Shown here piece after piece: positions 24,557 through 39,200 of a DNA stretch of 64,000 nt. Below the pieces are notes generated by a model. It saw nothing but the letters and a program-made list of their open reading frames with translations, searched no databases and was not told where the DNA came from. The translations under genes were made by a program, and so were the position numbers. How positions within the stretch are numbered: position 1 is the stretch's first letter; every line of letters begins with the position of its first letter. The stretch is from Glandiceps talaboti. Lineage: Eukaryota; Hemichordata; Enteropneusta; Spengelidae. Where the stretch lies: NCBI RefSeq assembly GCF_964340395.1, contig NC_135565.1, forward strand, positions 23,242,929-23,306,928. Direction: 5' to 3'.

Positions 24557-26964
24557 TGTATGTATGAGTGTGTCAGGTGGGGTGTGTGTATACTGGTATG
24601 TGTTTTACAATATGTGGTTCAGTGGGGGTTTTTCTGTCAATTGCATGTAAATGTGTTATCTCATGATGTCTATCATGCAATTCACAATAATATGACAAAT
24701 ATAATCACTTCAATCCTGTTTTTCATTGAATAACATTTTTATTACCAGCTATAAAAATATAACCTTCATTTGGATACACATTTAGGCCATAAATTGTTGC
24801 ATGTCTGGAGGGGTAATAAAAAATTCCTTTGTGTAATGTCTGTCTGCATCATTTGTTTTATGATTACATCACATATCACAGACAGCAACATATTGTGGTT
24901 ATACAAACCAATGTAAATCACTTTGAAAGTAAAGTACTGGTACTCTTATTTAGGAATATTGACACAGAATCACAAACCATTGGAAAAACAACAACATTGC
25001 ACGGCACCGTAATTGATTTCAGTACCTCCGCAGTCATTCTAAAAACTTTGAAATGATGTATTTATTTCACAATTTTGTCAGCGCTTTTTTTTTTACATTA
25101 GAAATTGATTATAAACAGGATGAAATATGAATTACTAATCATTACTAAATGTGAATTTTACTTTTTCAGATTAACACAAATAAAATTAAGAGAAGATAAT
25201 GATTTGTGAGTACCGTACAAGAGTAGATATACAGGGTATTTTCACTCCTACTTCCAGTACTTTGTATCACACTTTCACTCATTGAGTATAATTTTAAGGG
25301 GTAGGATCTATACTTTGATAGTTTTTTGGCGATTTCTTATAGTTTGTTTGAGCAGACATTCAATACATACTAGCAATTTATATGTACCAAATTGAATACA
25401 ATACTGTATATCGGTATTCTAATGAATATGCTAAAGATTATGCAAATGACAGCAAATAATTGCACAGTATGATTTTTACAGAATTTTGCAGAATTTTTAC
25501 TCTCATTAAAGTAGAGCCAGAGAGAACACAGCAACCTTTCATCCAAATACCTAAAGTACACCACAATTGCACTGATGCATGATGGGAATCCTCTTATAAT
25601 ATATACTTACCTTATTTCTCTCTTTTATCTTGGTGATCATTACTATAATTGGTGAGTTTGTAAACCAAATCATTCTCCAGAAGTCGTTGACAGTGTGTGG
25701 CATTGCACCCTGTGTAGCCACAAAGGCTACCTCTTCTTGGTCATACCCCTGTTAACCAACAACAAAAATATATGACCATAATGTACCTCAACCATATTGT
25801 GCATACATTTATCACTTACCCTTTCAAAAATTTGCATAAATTACCAATATTTGCTTAAACTTATTTCGCTTACCAGTATGTAACTTGTACAAATTACCAT
25901 ATTTGGTTATACATTATCACTTACCTGCATAAATTACCAGTTTGCCATACTTCTATCATTGCATATAATTTGCATAAATTACCATATTTTGCCATACTTC
26001 TATCATTGCACATAATTTGCATAAATTATCATATTTTGTCATACTTCTATCATACTTCTATCAATTTCCATATTTATGAATGGTTCTATCACCTACCTGT
26101 ATGTAATTTGCAAACATTACCATAATATAGCATACTTCTATCACTAATCTGCATATAATTTGCATAAATTACAACATATTGGGCGGGTGTTTTCACTTAC
26201 CCATACAATTTGCATAAATTACCATATATTTCCATATATAATTTGCATGATACCATATTTGGGCATTATATTTATCACTCACTTGTATATAATTTGCATG
26301 ATGCCATATTTGGGCATATATTTATCATTTACCCATATATAATTTGCATGATACCATATTTGGGCATATATTTATCACTTACCCGTATATAATTTGCATT
26401 GATATATGTTGACAGAGGATCATCACTAATTTCTGGCAGTACAACTCTAGTATGAGGATTAGGCAGAATTGTACGATATCTGTTTTTTGTTCCTGATCCT
26501 GGAACATCAATGGATTCCGGGTAATTCATTGGAATATCCTAAAAGAGGAAAACATACTTTATACTAAGAAATCAACATTACTATGAAAATACTTCCTGAC
26601 TGTCAAAAATGTAGAAAAATGAAAACATTGAGTTGGATGATTACAATTCTATTATCAAAGTTCATCATGTCAGTAAAACATATCAATCGTACATTCTTGT
26701 ACCACAACCAAGAGTTCTTATTAGTTATAACGTTTCTCCTGTTTAGGTCGACAGGCTTTTCCAAAGTGTCCGTTTGCTGGCATTACTGCTACATCATTAC
26801 ATCATCACCACCACGATGCCTAGCAATTTTAGTTTCAATACATGTATTCTTTATAGTGACTTACCCAGAACTCCTCATGCAGAGCTCGAACATTTTTTAA
26901 AGAATTGCGTAACTGTTTTCTTGTCATTCTATTACCAGCAGATGAAAGATACTCTTCACTGGAG
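21255..26964 (-). CDS. PTPRR: PTPRR catalytic-domain exons (seven)
   Basis: Exons 26964-26865 (the linker helix before the domain), 26538-26383, 25748-25611, 23407-23294, 22509-22337, 21719-21606 and 21345-21255. In order they carry the phosphotyrosine loop KNRYRTILPN, the YINANYIRGY motif, FVATQGAMPHTVNDFW, the WPD loop (HYWYTAWPD) with the catalytic acid Asp, the P-loop HCSAGLGRTG with nucleophile Cys and Arg (split between 22337 and 21719), and the Q-loop GGMIQTNEQYEF. All catalytic residues are present; the usual Ile in HCSAGIGRTG is Leu. The stop is TAG at 21257-21255. Confidence 0.95.
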
Positions 26965-29900
26965 CTGAAATGCAAATCATAAATATTATGCTCATTAGTA
27001 TAAAATATTATCTATGTAGACAATGGTACCAGGTCAACCTAACTTGATATCCTAAGAAAGGTATTCTGTGTATACAATGGTACCAGGTCAACCTAACTTG
27101 ATATCCTAAGGAAGGTATCTGTGTACAATCACCTTTCCTTTGGTGGTGTACCACAGTGAAATTCTACACTCACCTTTCCTTTGGTGGTGTACCATAGTGA
27201 AATTCTACACTTACCTCTCCTTTGGTGGTGCACCATAGTGAAATTCTACACTCACCTTTCCTTTGGTGGTGTACCATGATAGTGAAATTCTACACTCACC
27301 TTTCCTTTGGTGGTGTTCCATAGTGAAATTCCCCGGTAGCACCTCCTTTACCATTCAAATCTATTGTTAATGAAGCATTGGAACCCCTCCTACAAAAAAA
27401 AAACACAAAAAAACTTACAATAGGAAAGCCATAGTTTTTTGGGTGTTTTTTTTTTCGTATTTTGTGATTTCTATTGGGTACATAAAGATTGACATGCAAA
27501 CGCACATGTTCTCTCTCTAACTTCTAAGTTATATACTTTAATTTTTTACCAGATATATGGAAATAATATTTAAAATAACACACTGATTCAAGTTGTGATT
27601 GGACACCCATACAATTTTGCATATGATCTGCATATACATTCAGATAATCCAGGTGTATTTATAATTTCAACAGGTTAATGTCTGGGACTGATTGATACCC
27701 TGTTCAGACATACACAGTTACGTCAGTGCTGCATGGTGTAATCTTACAACTGGATCCTATCACCCTACCAAGTTTGCTTGCCTGATGGTTTGCTAAAACT
27801 ATATACAGTGTGTGGCATTACCGTGCATGTCTGAACAGGGTATATGTCTGGTGTTTTGGTTGTATATGAATACCTTTCAAGCAGTCCAGGTGTTTTGATG
27901 ATTTTGATTGGTTGACTTCTTGCCACTGGTGCATACATCTGGCCAGCTTCTGGTTGTACTTTTCTCCCTGATTTGAATTCTGGTTTAATAGGTGGATACA
28001 ACACATGTGTGGCTTCTTTTTCTTCCTTTTTCCTTTTAATTCTTTTTATACAACAATAGCAAATCTAAAAAAAAAAATAGCACAAAATATACAACAATAT
28101 CATATCTGTACAAATATCACAGAATATACAACAATATCATATCTGTACAAATATTACAGACTACACAATACCAAATCATTAATTTTTTGTATTTTGACAC
28201 ACTGATCACAACTCAACGTATCTTGTAAACAAACAAAAATTATTCCAGACATACATATCATACAACCACTCAACTTAAAGCTATGCAAGTTTCCAGAGAT
28301 GTAAATCTAACTTACCAAGGCTAACAGTAAAATAAAGACTGCAGTAGCTGCTCCTATAACATATGGAAAGTAACTAGTCTCCCAGAATGGTACATCATCA
28401 TACGTAACAATATATTTCTCCTGTGTGGGAAAAAACAAAACAGTATTGATAACAACAATGGCAAGAATATCTTTGGTTATCGTTACACATTTTGTTCATC
28501 TTAGTGTTATCTGTAATGAACACATTTTGTTCATCTTAGTGTCATCTGTAATGAACCCATTTTGTTCATCTTAGTGTTATCTGTAATGAACCCATTTTGT
28601 TCATCTTAGTGTTATCTATAATGAACCCATTTTGTTCATCTTAGTGTTATCTATAATGAACCCATTTTGTTCATCTTAGTGTTATCTATAATGAACCCAT
28701 TTTGTTCATCTTAGTGTTATCTATAATGAACCCATTTTGTTCATCTTAGTGTTATCTATAATGAACCCATTTTGTTCATCTTAGTGTTATCTGTAAAGAA
28801 CCCATTTTGTTCATCTTAGTGTTATCTGCAATGAACCCATTTTGTTCATCTTAGTGTTATCTGTAATGTTCATATTTTATTGGACAATTCTTTAGTAATT
28901 ATCCTACTGAAAATAGGTCAATGTCAACAACATAATATACACTCCAATGTACTAGTAGTCTGTCTACTTGCTAACTCTGTCACTCAGTTTTACCAATGTT
29001 CTCTATCAGCTTGTCCTGGTATCAATTCAAACCTGTTAATATTAACTATGTAAGGTTGTTTTTGGTGTATCATACATGTACATGTACATACATTGGTAAA
29101 TGTTTGCACGAGAGAATTGTGTCAAAACTGTAATAAACATTACAAAGCAGTAGGTCTTTAATTATTTTTATATCTTCAACCATTCTTCCTAAATTAAGTG
29201 ATATCAACATCGTTCATTTCTGCAATAATGTATGGTACATAAGTATTACATATTCGGCCGAATACTCGCCCTGGGCTTCTACAATCTATGTAGCTGCCTC
29301 TTTGAGTCCCCGAATTTCACTATTTGAAATAATCACCTAGGGCTGATTTTCAGAAAAATTTGGTATACATGTATATGTGTTCCTTAGGGTAGAATAGGAT
29401 AGGATGTGAAACTGTTGCCATTCAAAACAACACCAGGTCAGATTGTAATTACTACATTGTTAACTTCATACCTGAATGATTGAGAACATTCATCAACTAT
29501 GGATATCAGATCGCGATATTAATGTTAAATTTTTAATTTTTAATATGTCTGTGTGTGTACATATTGCATATACATTGTATTACACATAATACCAGTCGTG
29601 TACATATTACATATATAAATAATACCAGACTAGTAACCTTTACAATGTAATGCTAATCTACATGTATGTATATATATATGAACCCTGTCAGTTTTAAACA
29701 TCATCACGGCCCAAATGTACACACTTCAACTATTAACTAAAACATTTTTGTCACTTTTTCAATAAGTTCAACATAAAATACATATTATTCCAGTATTTCC
29801 TCTGATGTCTGAATGTATTTTTCTATGGACACTGGGTGTATAGGAATCATTACTCAGCCTTGGGGGCTGGGTCACACAGTGCATGACATTCTGTGGATTA

Positions 29901-30162
29901 GTATATTGTGTATGAGTCTGCATGTATACAATGTGCATGTATTGTTTGTGTGTGTGTGTGTGTGTGTATGTGTGCATACATAAAATTGTGTATTTATCAT
30001 GTTACATATCAATACATTATATGTGTATCTGCATATATTACATATAATTCATATGTAAATGTGTATGTGTGTCTGCATAATATAAAATTTGACACAAATA
30101 TTTTGCATGTGTATGTGTATGTTTGAGTCTATGTATGTATGTATGTATGTATGTATGTATGT

Positions 30163-30202
<40 letters not shown>

Positions 30203-33200
30203 ATGTATGTATGTATGTATGTATGTATGTATGTATGTATGTATGTATGTATGTATGTATGTATGTATGTATGTATGTATGTATGTATGTATGTATGTAT
30301 GTATGTATGAATGTATGTATGTATGTATGAATGTATGTATGTATGTATGTATGTATGTATGTATGTATGAATGTATGTATGTATGTATGTATGTATGTAT
30401 GTATGTATGTATGTATGTATGTATGTATGTATGTATGTATGTGTATGCGTAGCTGTTGTCAAATATTTTGAATGTTCAGAAGCATACATGTATATTGACA
30501 CAGTACTATAATTTTACAATAATTTGAACTCACCTGGGCAGTTATATTTTCTACTGAGAATCCTGGTAGTAATTTGTTAAGTTGTACTATATCTAGTGCG
30601 TCTTTTAGATTTACTGCTGGTATAAGTTCTTCTCTATTACTATCACTAAATACATACATATCAAAGACATTGCCCTGAAAATAAATAATAACACTAAATG
30701 TCAACATCAGTAATTATTGAAAACTTTCTAAAACTCTTCTAGGCATAATCCTTAATATCTGAGTGGATTATTACACAATAAAATAATCTGGTGTCAATTT
30801 GTCAGTGTACTGGTAATTCCACATACAGGAAATGTACCAATTATATTGCCAAGTCAGACAATGTAGCAATGTTGGTAAGATTTTTGATGTGCCAGACAAT
30901 AAAATGTAGCTATATTAGTAAGATTGTTGTTGTGCCAGACTATAAAAGTAATGTTAAGTAAGATTTTCATAAAGTTTCATACGTGCAGGTCCATCAAACA
31001 TGCCATCTAACGGACAGTTTGACAGAACCTGTCGACCTGTGAAACATTACTTAGAAGTAATTAGAACCCTTGGTCATGATAAAAGAACTAATTAGTACAA
31101 TAATTTATGTAGATTTATAATGCAATAATGTACTTACTTGACTATTTTCTAAAAATATATTTTCTCTAGGAACTACTAATTTTGTTGATATGGCAGATAA
31201 AAGTACTTCTTTTTGAGTATCATTTAGAAGTTTGTTACCAGCAACCTCCTGTAAAATACAATACAATAAAACACAATGATTACTGATATGAATATAAATG
31301 AAGACTGAGTCAAAATGTTTTTTTGGAAGTGAATACGAAATTAGAAGGCTTAGAGGACCCTGTAGAAAACTAGCACTTAGCTAGCCCTGTATGATAATTG
31401 GCCCTCTTAATATAATTTTTGTGATGTCTCGTTCCACATCGATCATCAGGATCGGAGTGTACTACACTCCATAAACATTTTTATAGTTTATAGACATAAA
31501 AGTGAGATTCATTAAAAGATGTGACTGTCAATGTCTCTTGTAGAAATTATTCACAAATGTGGGTACAGCACAATGTAGGTTACTGTTCATTGGCTCTCAA
31601 TGTCACTTATAGAAATTATTCACAAATGTGGGTACAGCACAATGTAGGTTACTGTTCATTGGCTCTCAATGTCTCTTGTAGAAATTATTCACAAATGTGG
31701 GTACAGCACAATGTAGGTTACTGTTCATTGGCTCTCAATGTCTCTTGTAGAAATTATTCACAAATGTGGGTACAGCACAATGTAGGTTACTGTTCATTGG
31801 CTCTCAATGTCTCTTGTAGAAATTATTCACAAATGTGGGTACAGCACAATGTAGGTTACTGTTCAATGGCTCTCAATGTCTCTTTAAGAAGTGATTCACA
31901 AATGTGGGTACAGCACAATGTAGGTTACTGTTCATTGGCTCTCAATGTCTCTTGTAGAAATTATTCACAAATGTGGGTACAGCACAATGTAGGTTACTGT
32001 TCATTGGCTCTCAATGTCTCTTTAAGAAGTGATTCACAAATGTGAGTACAGCACAATGTAGGTTACTGTTCATTGGCCCTCAATGTCTCTCATACAAATT
32101 ATTCACAAATGTGGGTACAGCACAATGTAGGTTACTGTTCATTGGCTCTCAATGTCTAGTGATTCACAAATGTGGATACATCACAATGTAGGTTACTGTT
32201 CATTGGCTATCAATGTCTCTTTAAGAAGTGATTCACAAATGTGGGTACAGCACAATGTAGGTTACTGTTCATTGGCTCTCAATGTCTCTTGTAGAAATGA
32301 TTCACAAATGTGGGCACAGCACAATGTAGGTTACTGTTCACTGGCTCTCAATGTCTCTTTAAGAAGTGATTCACAAATGTGGATACAGCACAATGCAGGT
32401 TACTGTTCATTGGCTATCAATGTCTCTTTAAGAAGTGATTCACAAATGTGGGTACAGCACAATGCAGGTTACTGTTCATTGGCTATCAATGTCTCTTTAA
32501 GAAGTGATTCACAAATGTGGGTACAGCACAATGTAGGTTACTGTTCATTGGCTATCAATGTCTCTTTAAGAAGTGATTCACAAATGTAGGTACAGCACAA
32601 TGTAGGTTACTGTTCATTGGCTCTCAATGTCTCTTATAGAAATTATTCACAAATGTAGGTACAGCACAATGTAGGTTACTGTTCATTGGCTCTCAATGTC
32701 TCATAGAAATTATTCACAAATGTAGGTACAGCACAATGTAGGTTACTGTTCATTGGCTCTCAATGTCTCATAGAAATTATTCACAAATGTGGATACAGCA
32801 CAATGTAGGTTACTGTTCATTGGCTCTCAATGTCTCTTATAGAAATGATTCACAAATGTGGATACAGCACAATGCAGGTTACTGTTCACTGGCTCACAGA
32901 CAAGCAGAAACCAATAAGACCTAGACTGAACATTCTTCACTATAGTATAAGTTAGGAAGATTGTAATTTATTGCATCTGAAAGATTTAATTTGATGTTAA
33001 GCAATTAATAGTAACTAGAAACAGACAAGTCATATGCTGGAACCAATGTTTTCATCTCTACATTAGTTTATTTCACAAACTAAAGCAAGAAACCATAATC
33101 ATTCAAACTTGCTATCCAAAAGTGTAGTATGTGTAGTTCTCATTGGTTTCTGTATGATTGCATCAAACAGGGTCAGTGAGCAGTAACCTGTAATGTGCTG

Positions 33201-36200
33201 TACAGCATTTCTAAGCATACATGGTCCTGTAGTTTTAAAACTGATAAACTGGTTAAAATAAATCATAATGAGAAATACTATTTTTGGTTGATTTCGGGGA
33301 ATTTCATTGTACTTATTTTTTTTATTTTCGGTGTCCCTTGCATGCTAAAACACATCCAATGAAAGAAAGAGTAGTCATCTGTCAATATATAATGTATGCA
33401 TGTACTAACACACCTCTACAGATGACTGTTGTTTTAATGCAAGTATAAAATTCAGGAGAGCATGTACATGTAATAAAACAAAACAAGACTTCACTATTGT
33501 TTAAATGAGAGCAAATTTGTGAAAAATGTATACTCCAGAATGTGTTCAAGTTTGTATACAGTTGACTGAACTAGGTTGCAGTGTGGAGATTTGCAATTTT
33601 GGCATAGATAGTTTATATACAGTAGACTGTACTATGTTGTAGAGTGGAGAATCTGCAATTTTGGCATACTGTAGATACTCTATTATATACAGTAAACTAC
33701 CGACGTATACTAGGTTGCAGAGTGGAGAATTTGCAATTTTGGCATAGATAGTTTATATACAGTAGACTGTACTATGTTGTAGAGTGGAGAATTTGCAATT
33801 TTGGCATACTGTAGATACTCTATACACAGTAGACTACCGGCGTATACTAGGTTGTAGTGGGGAGAATTTGCAATTTTGGCATACTGTAGATACTCTATAC
33901 ACAGTAGACTACCGGCAGATACTACGTTGCAGTGTGGAGATTTGCAATTTTGGCTTAGATAGTTTATATACAGTAGACTGTACTATGTTGTAGAGTGGAG
34001 AATCTGCAATTTTGGCATACTGTAGATACTCTATATACAGTAAACTACCGGCGTATACTAGGTTGTAGTGTGGAGAATTTGCAATTTTGGCATACTGTAG
34101 ATACTCTATACACAGTAGACTACCGGCGTATACTAGGTTGTAGTGTGGAGATTTGCAATTTTGGCATAGATAGTTTATATACAGTAGACTGTACTATGTT
34201 GTAGAGTGGAGAATCTGCAATTTTGGCATACTGTAGATACTCTATATACAGTAAACTACCGGCGTATACTAGGTTGTAGTGTGGAGAATTTGCAATTTTG
34301 GCATACTGTAGATACTCTATACACAGTAGACTACCGGCAGATACTACGTTGCAGTGTGGAGATTTGCAATTTTGGCATAGATAGTTTATACAGTAGACTG
34401 TACTATGTTGTAGAGTGGAGAATCTGCAATTTTGGCATACTGTAGATACTCTATACACAGTAGACTACCGGCGTATACTAGGTTGTAGTGTGGAGAATTT
34501 GCAATTTTGGCATACTGTATACTCTATACACAGTAGACTACCGGCGTATACTAGGTTGTAGTGTGGAGATTTGCAATTTTGGCATAGATACTCTATAAAA
34601 TCACACTACAAACACCTTTCTCAATCACACAGCAAACACTAAAAATTTGGTACCAAACAGCTAGTACTAGTAGACCTTGGTACCAAACAGCTAGTACTAG
34701 TAGACCTTGGTACCAAACAGCTAGCACTAGTAGACCTTGGTACCAAACAGCTAGTACTAGTAGACCTTGGTACCAAACAGCTAGTACTAGTAGACCTTGG
34801 TACCAAACAGCTAGCACTAGTAGACCTTGGTACCAAACAGCTAGCACCAGTAGACCTTGGTACCAAACAGCTAGTACTAGTAGACCTTGGTACCAAACAG
34901 CTAGTACCAGTAGACCTTGGTATCAAACAGCTAGCACTAGTAGACCTTGGTACCAAACAGCTAGCACCAGTAGACCTTGGTACCAAACAGCTAGCACTAG
35001 TAGACCTTGGTACCAAACAGCTAGTACTAGTAGACCTTGGTACCAAACAGCTAGTACTAGTAGACCTTGGTACCAAACAGCTAGTACTAGTAGACCTTGG
35101 TACCAAACAGCTAGTACTAGTAGACCTTGGTACCAAACAGCTAGTACTAGTAGACCTTGGTATCAAACAGCTAGTACTAGTAGACCTTGGTACCAAACAG
35201 CTAGTACTAGTAGACCTTGGTACCAAACAGCTAGTACTAGTAGACCTTGGTACCAAACAGCTAGTACTAGTAGACCTTGGTACCAAACAGCTAGTACTAG
35301 TAGACCTTGGTATCAAACAGCTAGTACTAGTAGACCTTGGTATCAAACAGCTAGTACTAGTAGACCTTGGTATCAAACAGCTAGTACTAGTAGACCTTGG
35401 TATCAAACAGCTAGTACTAGTAGACCTTGGTATCAAACAGCTAGTACTAGTAGACCTTGGTATCAAACAGCTAGTACTAGTAGACCTTGGTACCAAACAG
35501 CTAATTACTAGTAGTCCTTGGTGCTGTTCCCCCCAAACAATTCTCTACACCAATCATGAATATTTATAACATGACCTTGCAATTGCTACAAATCAGGCCG
35601 GATATGATCTATTTGTCTGACCATTGACATGTGATTACTGATACATATTAATATTGTACTTACATAATGTTACATGTATCTATATTCTATTATTACATTT
35701 ATTATATACCAGAGAATAAGTGTACTAGTGCACAGCCATATGAGTGGTATTTTCACTGCAGTGCAATACTGACATTATTGCATATCTACGTACATGCAAA
35801 TGATAAGTAAATGATATGCAACTGAAAGCACAATCCTACGTTGAACATGAAAGTATGTGATCACACATTATCATTTTTACAGAAATTTGATGTTTAGGAA
35901 AAACATATGTAATAATCATAACAGAACCCTATTCCTTGTGAGTTCTAGGGTGGGTACTCAGGGTATTTGTACTCATGCTTGTAGTGTTTTCTGCTACACT
36001 TTCACGAGCTATATGCTTGTGAAAGTATGGGCGCAGAAAACACTGCAAGCACTCATGCAAAAACCTTGAGTACACCACCATAGAACTCACATATCATAGG
36101 ATTCTGTCATATTATGTATACATGGAATGAATTATACATTCTGGGTTAAATAAGATCAGCAAGGGTATTGTGTTCTAGATTTATACCTGGAAGGTTAAAT

Positions 36201-39200
36201 TTGCATAAAATATTGGAAATAGAAAATTGAGTATTAAGCAGGTGTTATTGATCTGCAGTGTGATATTTTATGAGTTAGTCCACTTTAGCTCTAGGCAAAA
36301 GATAACATGTACTTTAAGGTTGCAAACACTTACTGGGGAAAAAAAGCTGTTAAAATTGTGCACTGATAAAGGTTTCTATCTTTTGTTCTCCTTTATTACT
36401 ACATTTTACACATTTTTATATTTCATTTCGTGAACTTTAATAAATTCTACAGAAATCACAAGGTAGTTGAAATTAATCAGCCTTAAATACAACATATAAT
36501 CCTAATAACTAAACTGAAAGTACCAATAAACTAAACATTCACAGTTTACAACAAGGAACACAAGTGCATTCCTTAAGTTTCAACTATCATCTTTTATGAA
36601 TACCTCCTTTCAAGTAGTTTAGATGTGTGATTAGCATGGAAATACTTCACACGCAATCATATATATGTACTTCCTGAAAGTCTGTATGAAATGAATGAAT
36701 ATGGAATTGAAAAACTCACAAATTCAGACTTCGCTATTCCTTGCGCTCTTTATCATATTCTTTCTACGCCACACTATGACATGCACAAGCTAATAAAATA
36801 TTCTCGAAAATAAGATGCAACATGTAAATATCTACATATTATAGAAATTAATTTTTTGATTTACATATTAATATTTGTGGTAGCTATCTTAATCTGATGT
36901 TCAAATCAAGACTTTTAAACAATCTTAATACAAAATCTCAAAGTTACTCGTATCTGATGTTAAAATTCAAGTGGTTCAATCCACTATAAATACACAAATT
37001 ATCTCATAAGTCACTTTTATTACATACTAGTTAAAAGCCATCAGCTCAAAATCCGAATACAAGCTTACATACGCAAAACTAATTACAGTTCCGATTCAAT
37101 TATTTTCTTCTGTCATGATTCTTAATTAGTAATAAATAAAGACAGCAAGTCTCTGCAAATCATTCACTCTATCACTTGTATAAATCTTTATTATAGACAT
37201 ATTGTGGAATGTATTTGGATCTGAATACACAATCTAAATATTTCATAAACTTACATGTTTGATTACTACAAGCTACAGATTGGGACTGATATTTATTTTA
37301 TTTATAAACAAAATCATTACTTTAATATGGTAATGATGCTACAGATTTTTCCACAAAGGCAAAAACAAATAACTGTGTGTTTCCGATAACATGACCTCGG
37401 AGAATGTGTTAGGTAGGTTGAGATTTGAGTTGATTTGATACTATCTTTTTAATTGATCTTATATTGTATTTTTGAAAAATACTACTATGACCCAAAATGA
37501 AACAAAATGTCAGCTCCTTCTGTAAAAGTTTGATGAAATATGTACAGACATGACTGGGGAAAGACGGTTGGTTGCGTTATTGGAAACATGCATTTTTTTT
37601 AATTTTGTTTCAAGGTGTCAATTTGACAAATACATTTATTGTCAATTTCAAAATATCAAATTTATAACCGATAACATTAACGTGACTATCCATTGGTTAT
37701 AACTTATGTTATTGTTTTTAAATGCAGCAGTACATGCTCACATGTTGGTCAGAAAAATCTGAAAATTGGGGTTACATGACCTACATTCTGAAAACGTGAC
37801 AAATGATTTCTATTCAAACATTTAATGATATAAAGAGGATTTTGAAGGAAGAAGACAAATGAATGCTTGATTACTTTGAAATCAATGCTCTCTGTAGGAC
37901 TGCTGTGTATACAATAAAACAGGAAAGTAACTATACACAATTACACACTATGAACTACATAATTGCTAGCTTTTTGTTGTTTCCATGACAACATCATCTC
38001 AAAGTACGTCATTGACATAAATTTGCATTAATATGGTTAATAAACACTATTCATCTGTTCATAGTTAATACGCTGTCATTTCTGACCTGATAAAAAGGAC
38101 ATTGCAATCAATACATGTACCATCCCTTTTGACAAATAAACTATCAAATACCATGTTATCAAACCTTCTATAAAATAGGTATATATATATATATTTGTGT
38201 GTGGCTGCAGACTATGCACATAATACAGAGGTGAAACCGATAAAAACAAAACTTTCCCTTTATATTCCATTCCTAAAAAATAGATCTTTCTCTACATATA
38301 TACACCATGTACCAATATGTGTGTGGCTGCCAGAGGTGAAGACAATGAAAGTAAAATTTGCAACTTCTGTTATTTTAAAATATTATCAAAATTTGGATGA
38401 AACAGGTTTTTTATCAGCGGATATGAAACTGATTTTTTTTAAAGTTGCTAATGCCAGACTTAAAATTTTGAAGACGTTTTGTGAATGCTGTACACTATAA
38501 GTGACAGAGAAAATCTTCAGAAAGTTGAACACAAATAAAAAAGTGTTGTTTTATGATGACTATTAATATCTTTTTATATATACATGTTTACAAGTTTTGG
38601 CTGTTGGTGATACACATAAGGCCAAAGAAAAAAATTGTGTGGTTCCAATTACACCCAATTTCAAAACAGGGTGGGTAGGTATAGCATTTTCTATTTTATT
38701 TTATTTTATTTTTTATTTTTTTGGTCTGGTTCAGGATGTTACAATGTACATAGAGGTCAACATCGATGTGTTTGCATTTTCCACATGGTATACAGACAAC
38801 ATGGTATACAGACAACATGGTATACAGACAACATTGTGTACTGCTGTATGTTCTATTGATCACAAGATGATAATGTCACCAAATCTAACTATTTCTCTCA
38901 CAGCTTTGTGCAAAATATCAGATTTCTCAATATTTTTTTGTCGAATCACCTCAAAAAAAAAGTTTAGGGGTTGGCAATGATAAACTAGGTTAGTTCAGAT
39001 TATCAGCATCAAACAATTAATCAGTAACAATGAGGTGAAATTGGTTTTTCCTTTTAATTTCCTTCTGTAGATGGGCCTTGCTTTCAGACAATGTATACTG
39101 TTAATATCTTTTGTACTACAAATGGAAATTAATCTATGTTGGTATATCACAATATGAAATCAAACCAAAATCAGTTCTCCCATCCCTAAATGCACTAAAC

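Noticed and set aside
28485-28875. Regularly spaced 35-bp repeats considered as a CRISPR-like array
   Set aside because: Units are directly tandem with no unique spacers, and the DNA is eukaryotic.
34639-35496. 285-codon repeat protein (VPRSTSTSCL)n
   Set aside because: The 30-bp period is divisible by three; units vary as DNA, there is no start context or splice link, and it lies within a PTPRR intron.
34651-35510. 30-bp regular array considered as a CRISPR-like array
   Set aside because: No spacers; a plain minisatellite.
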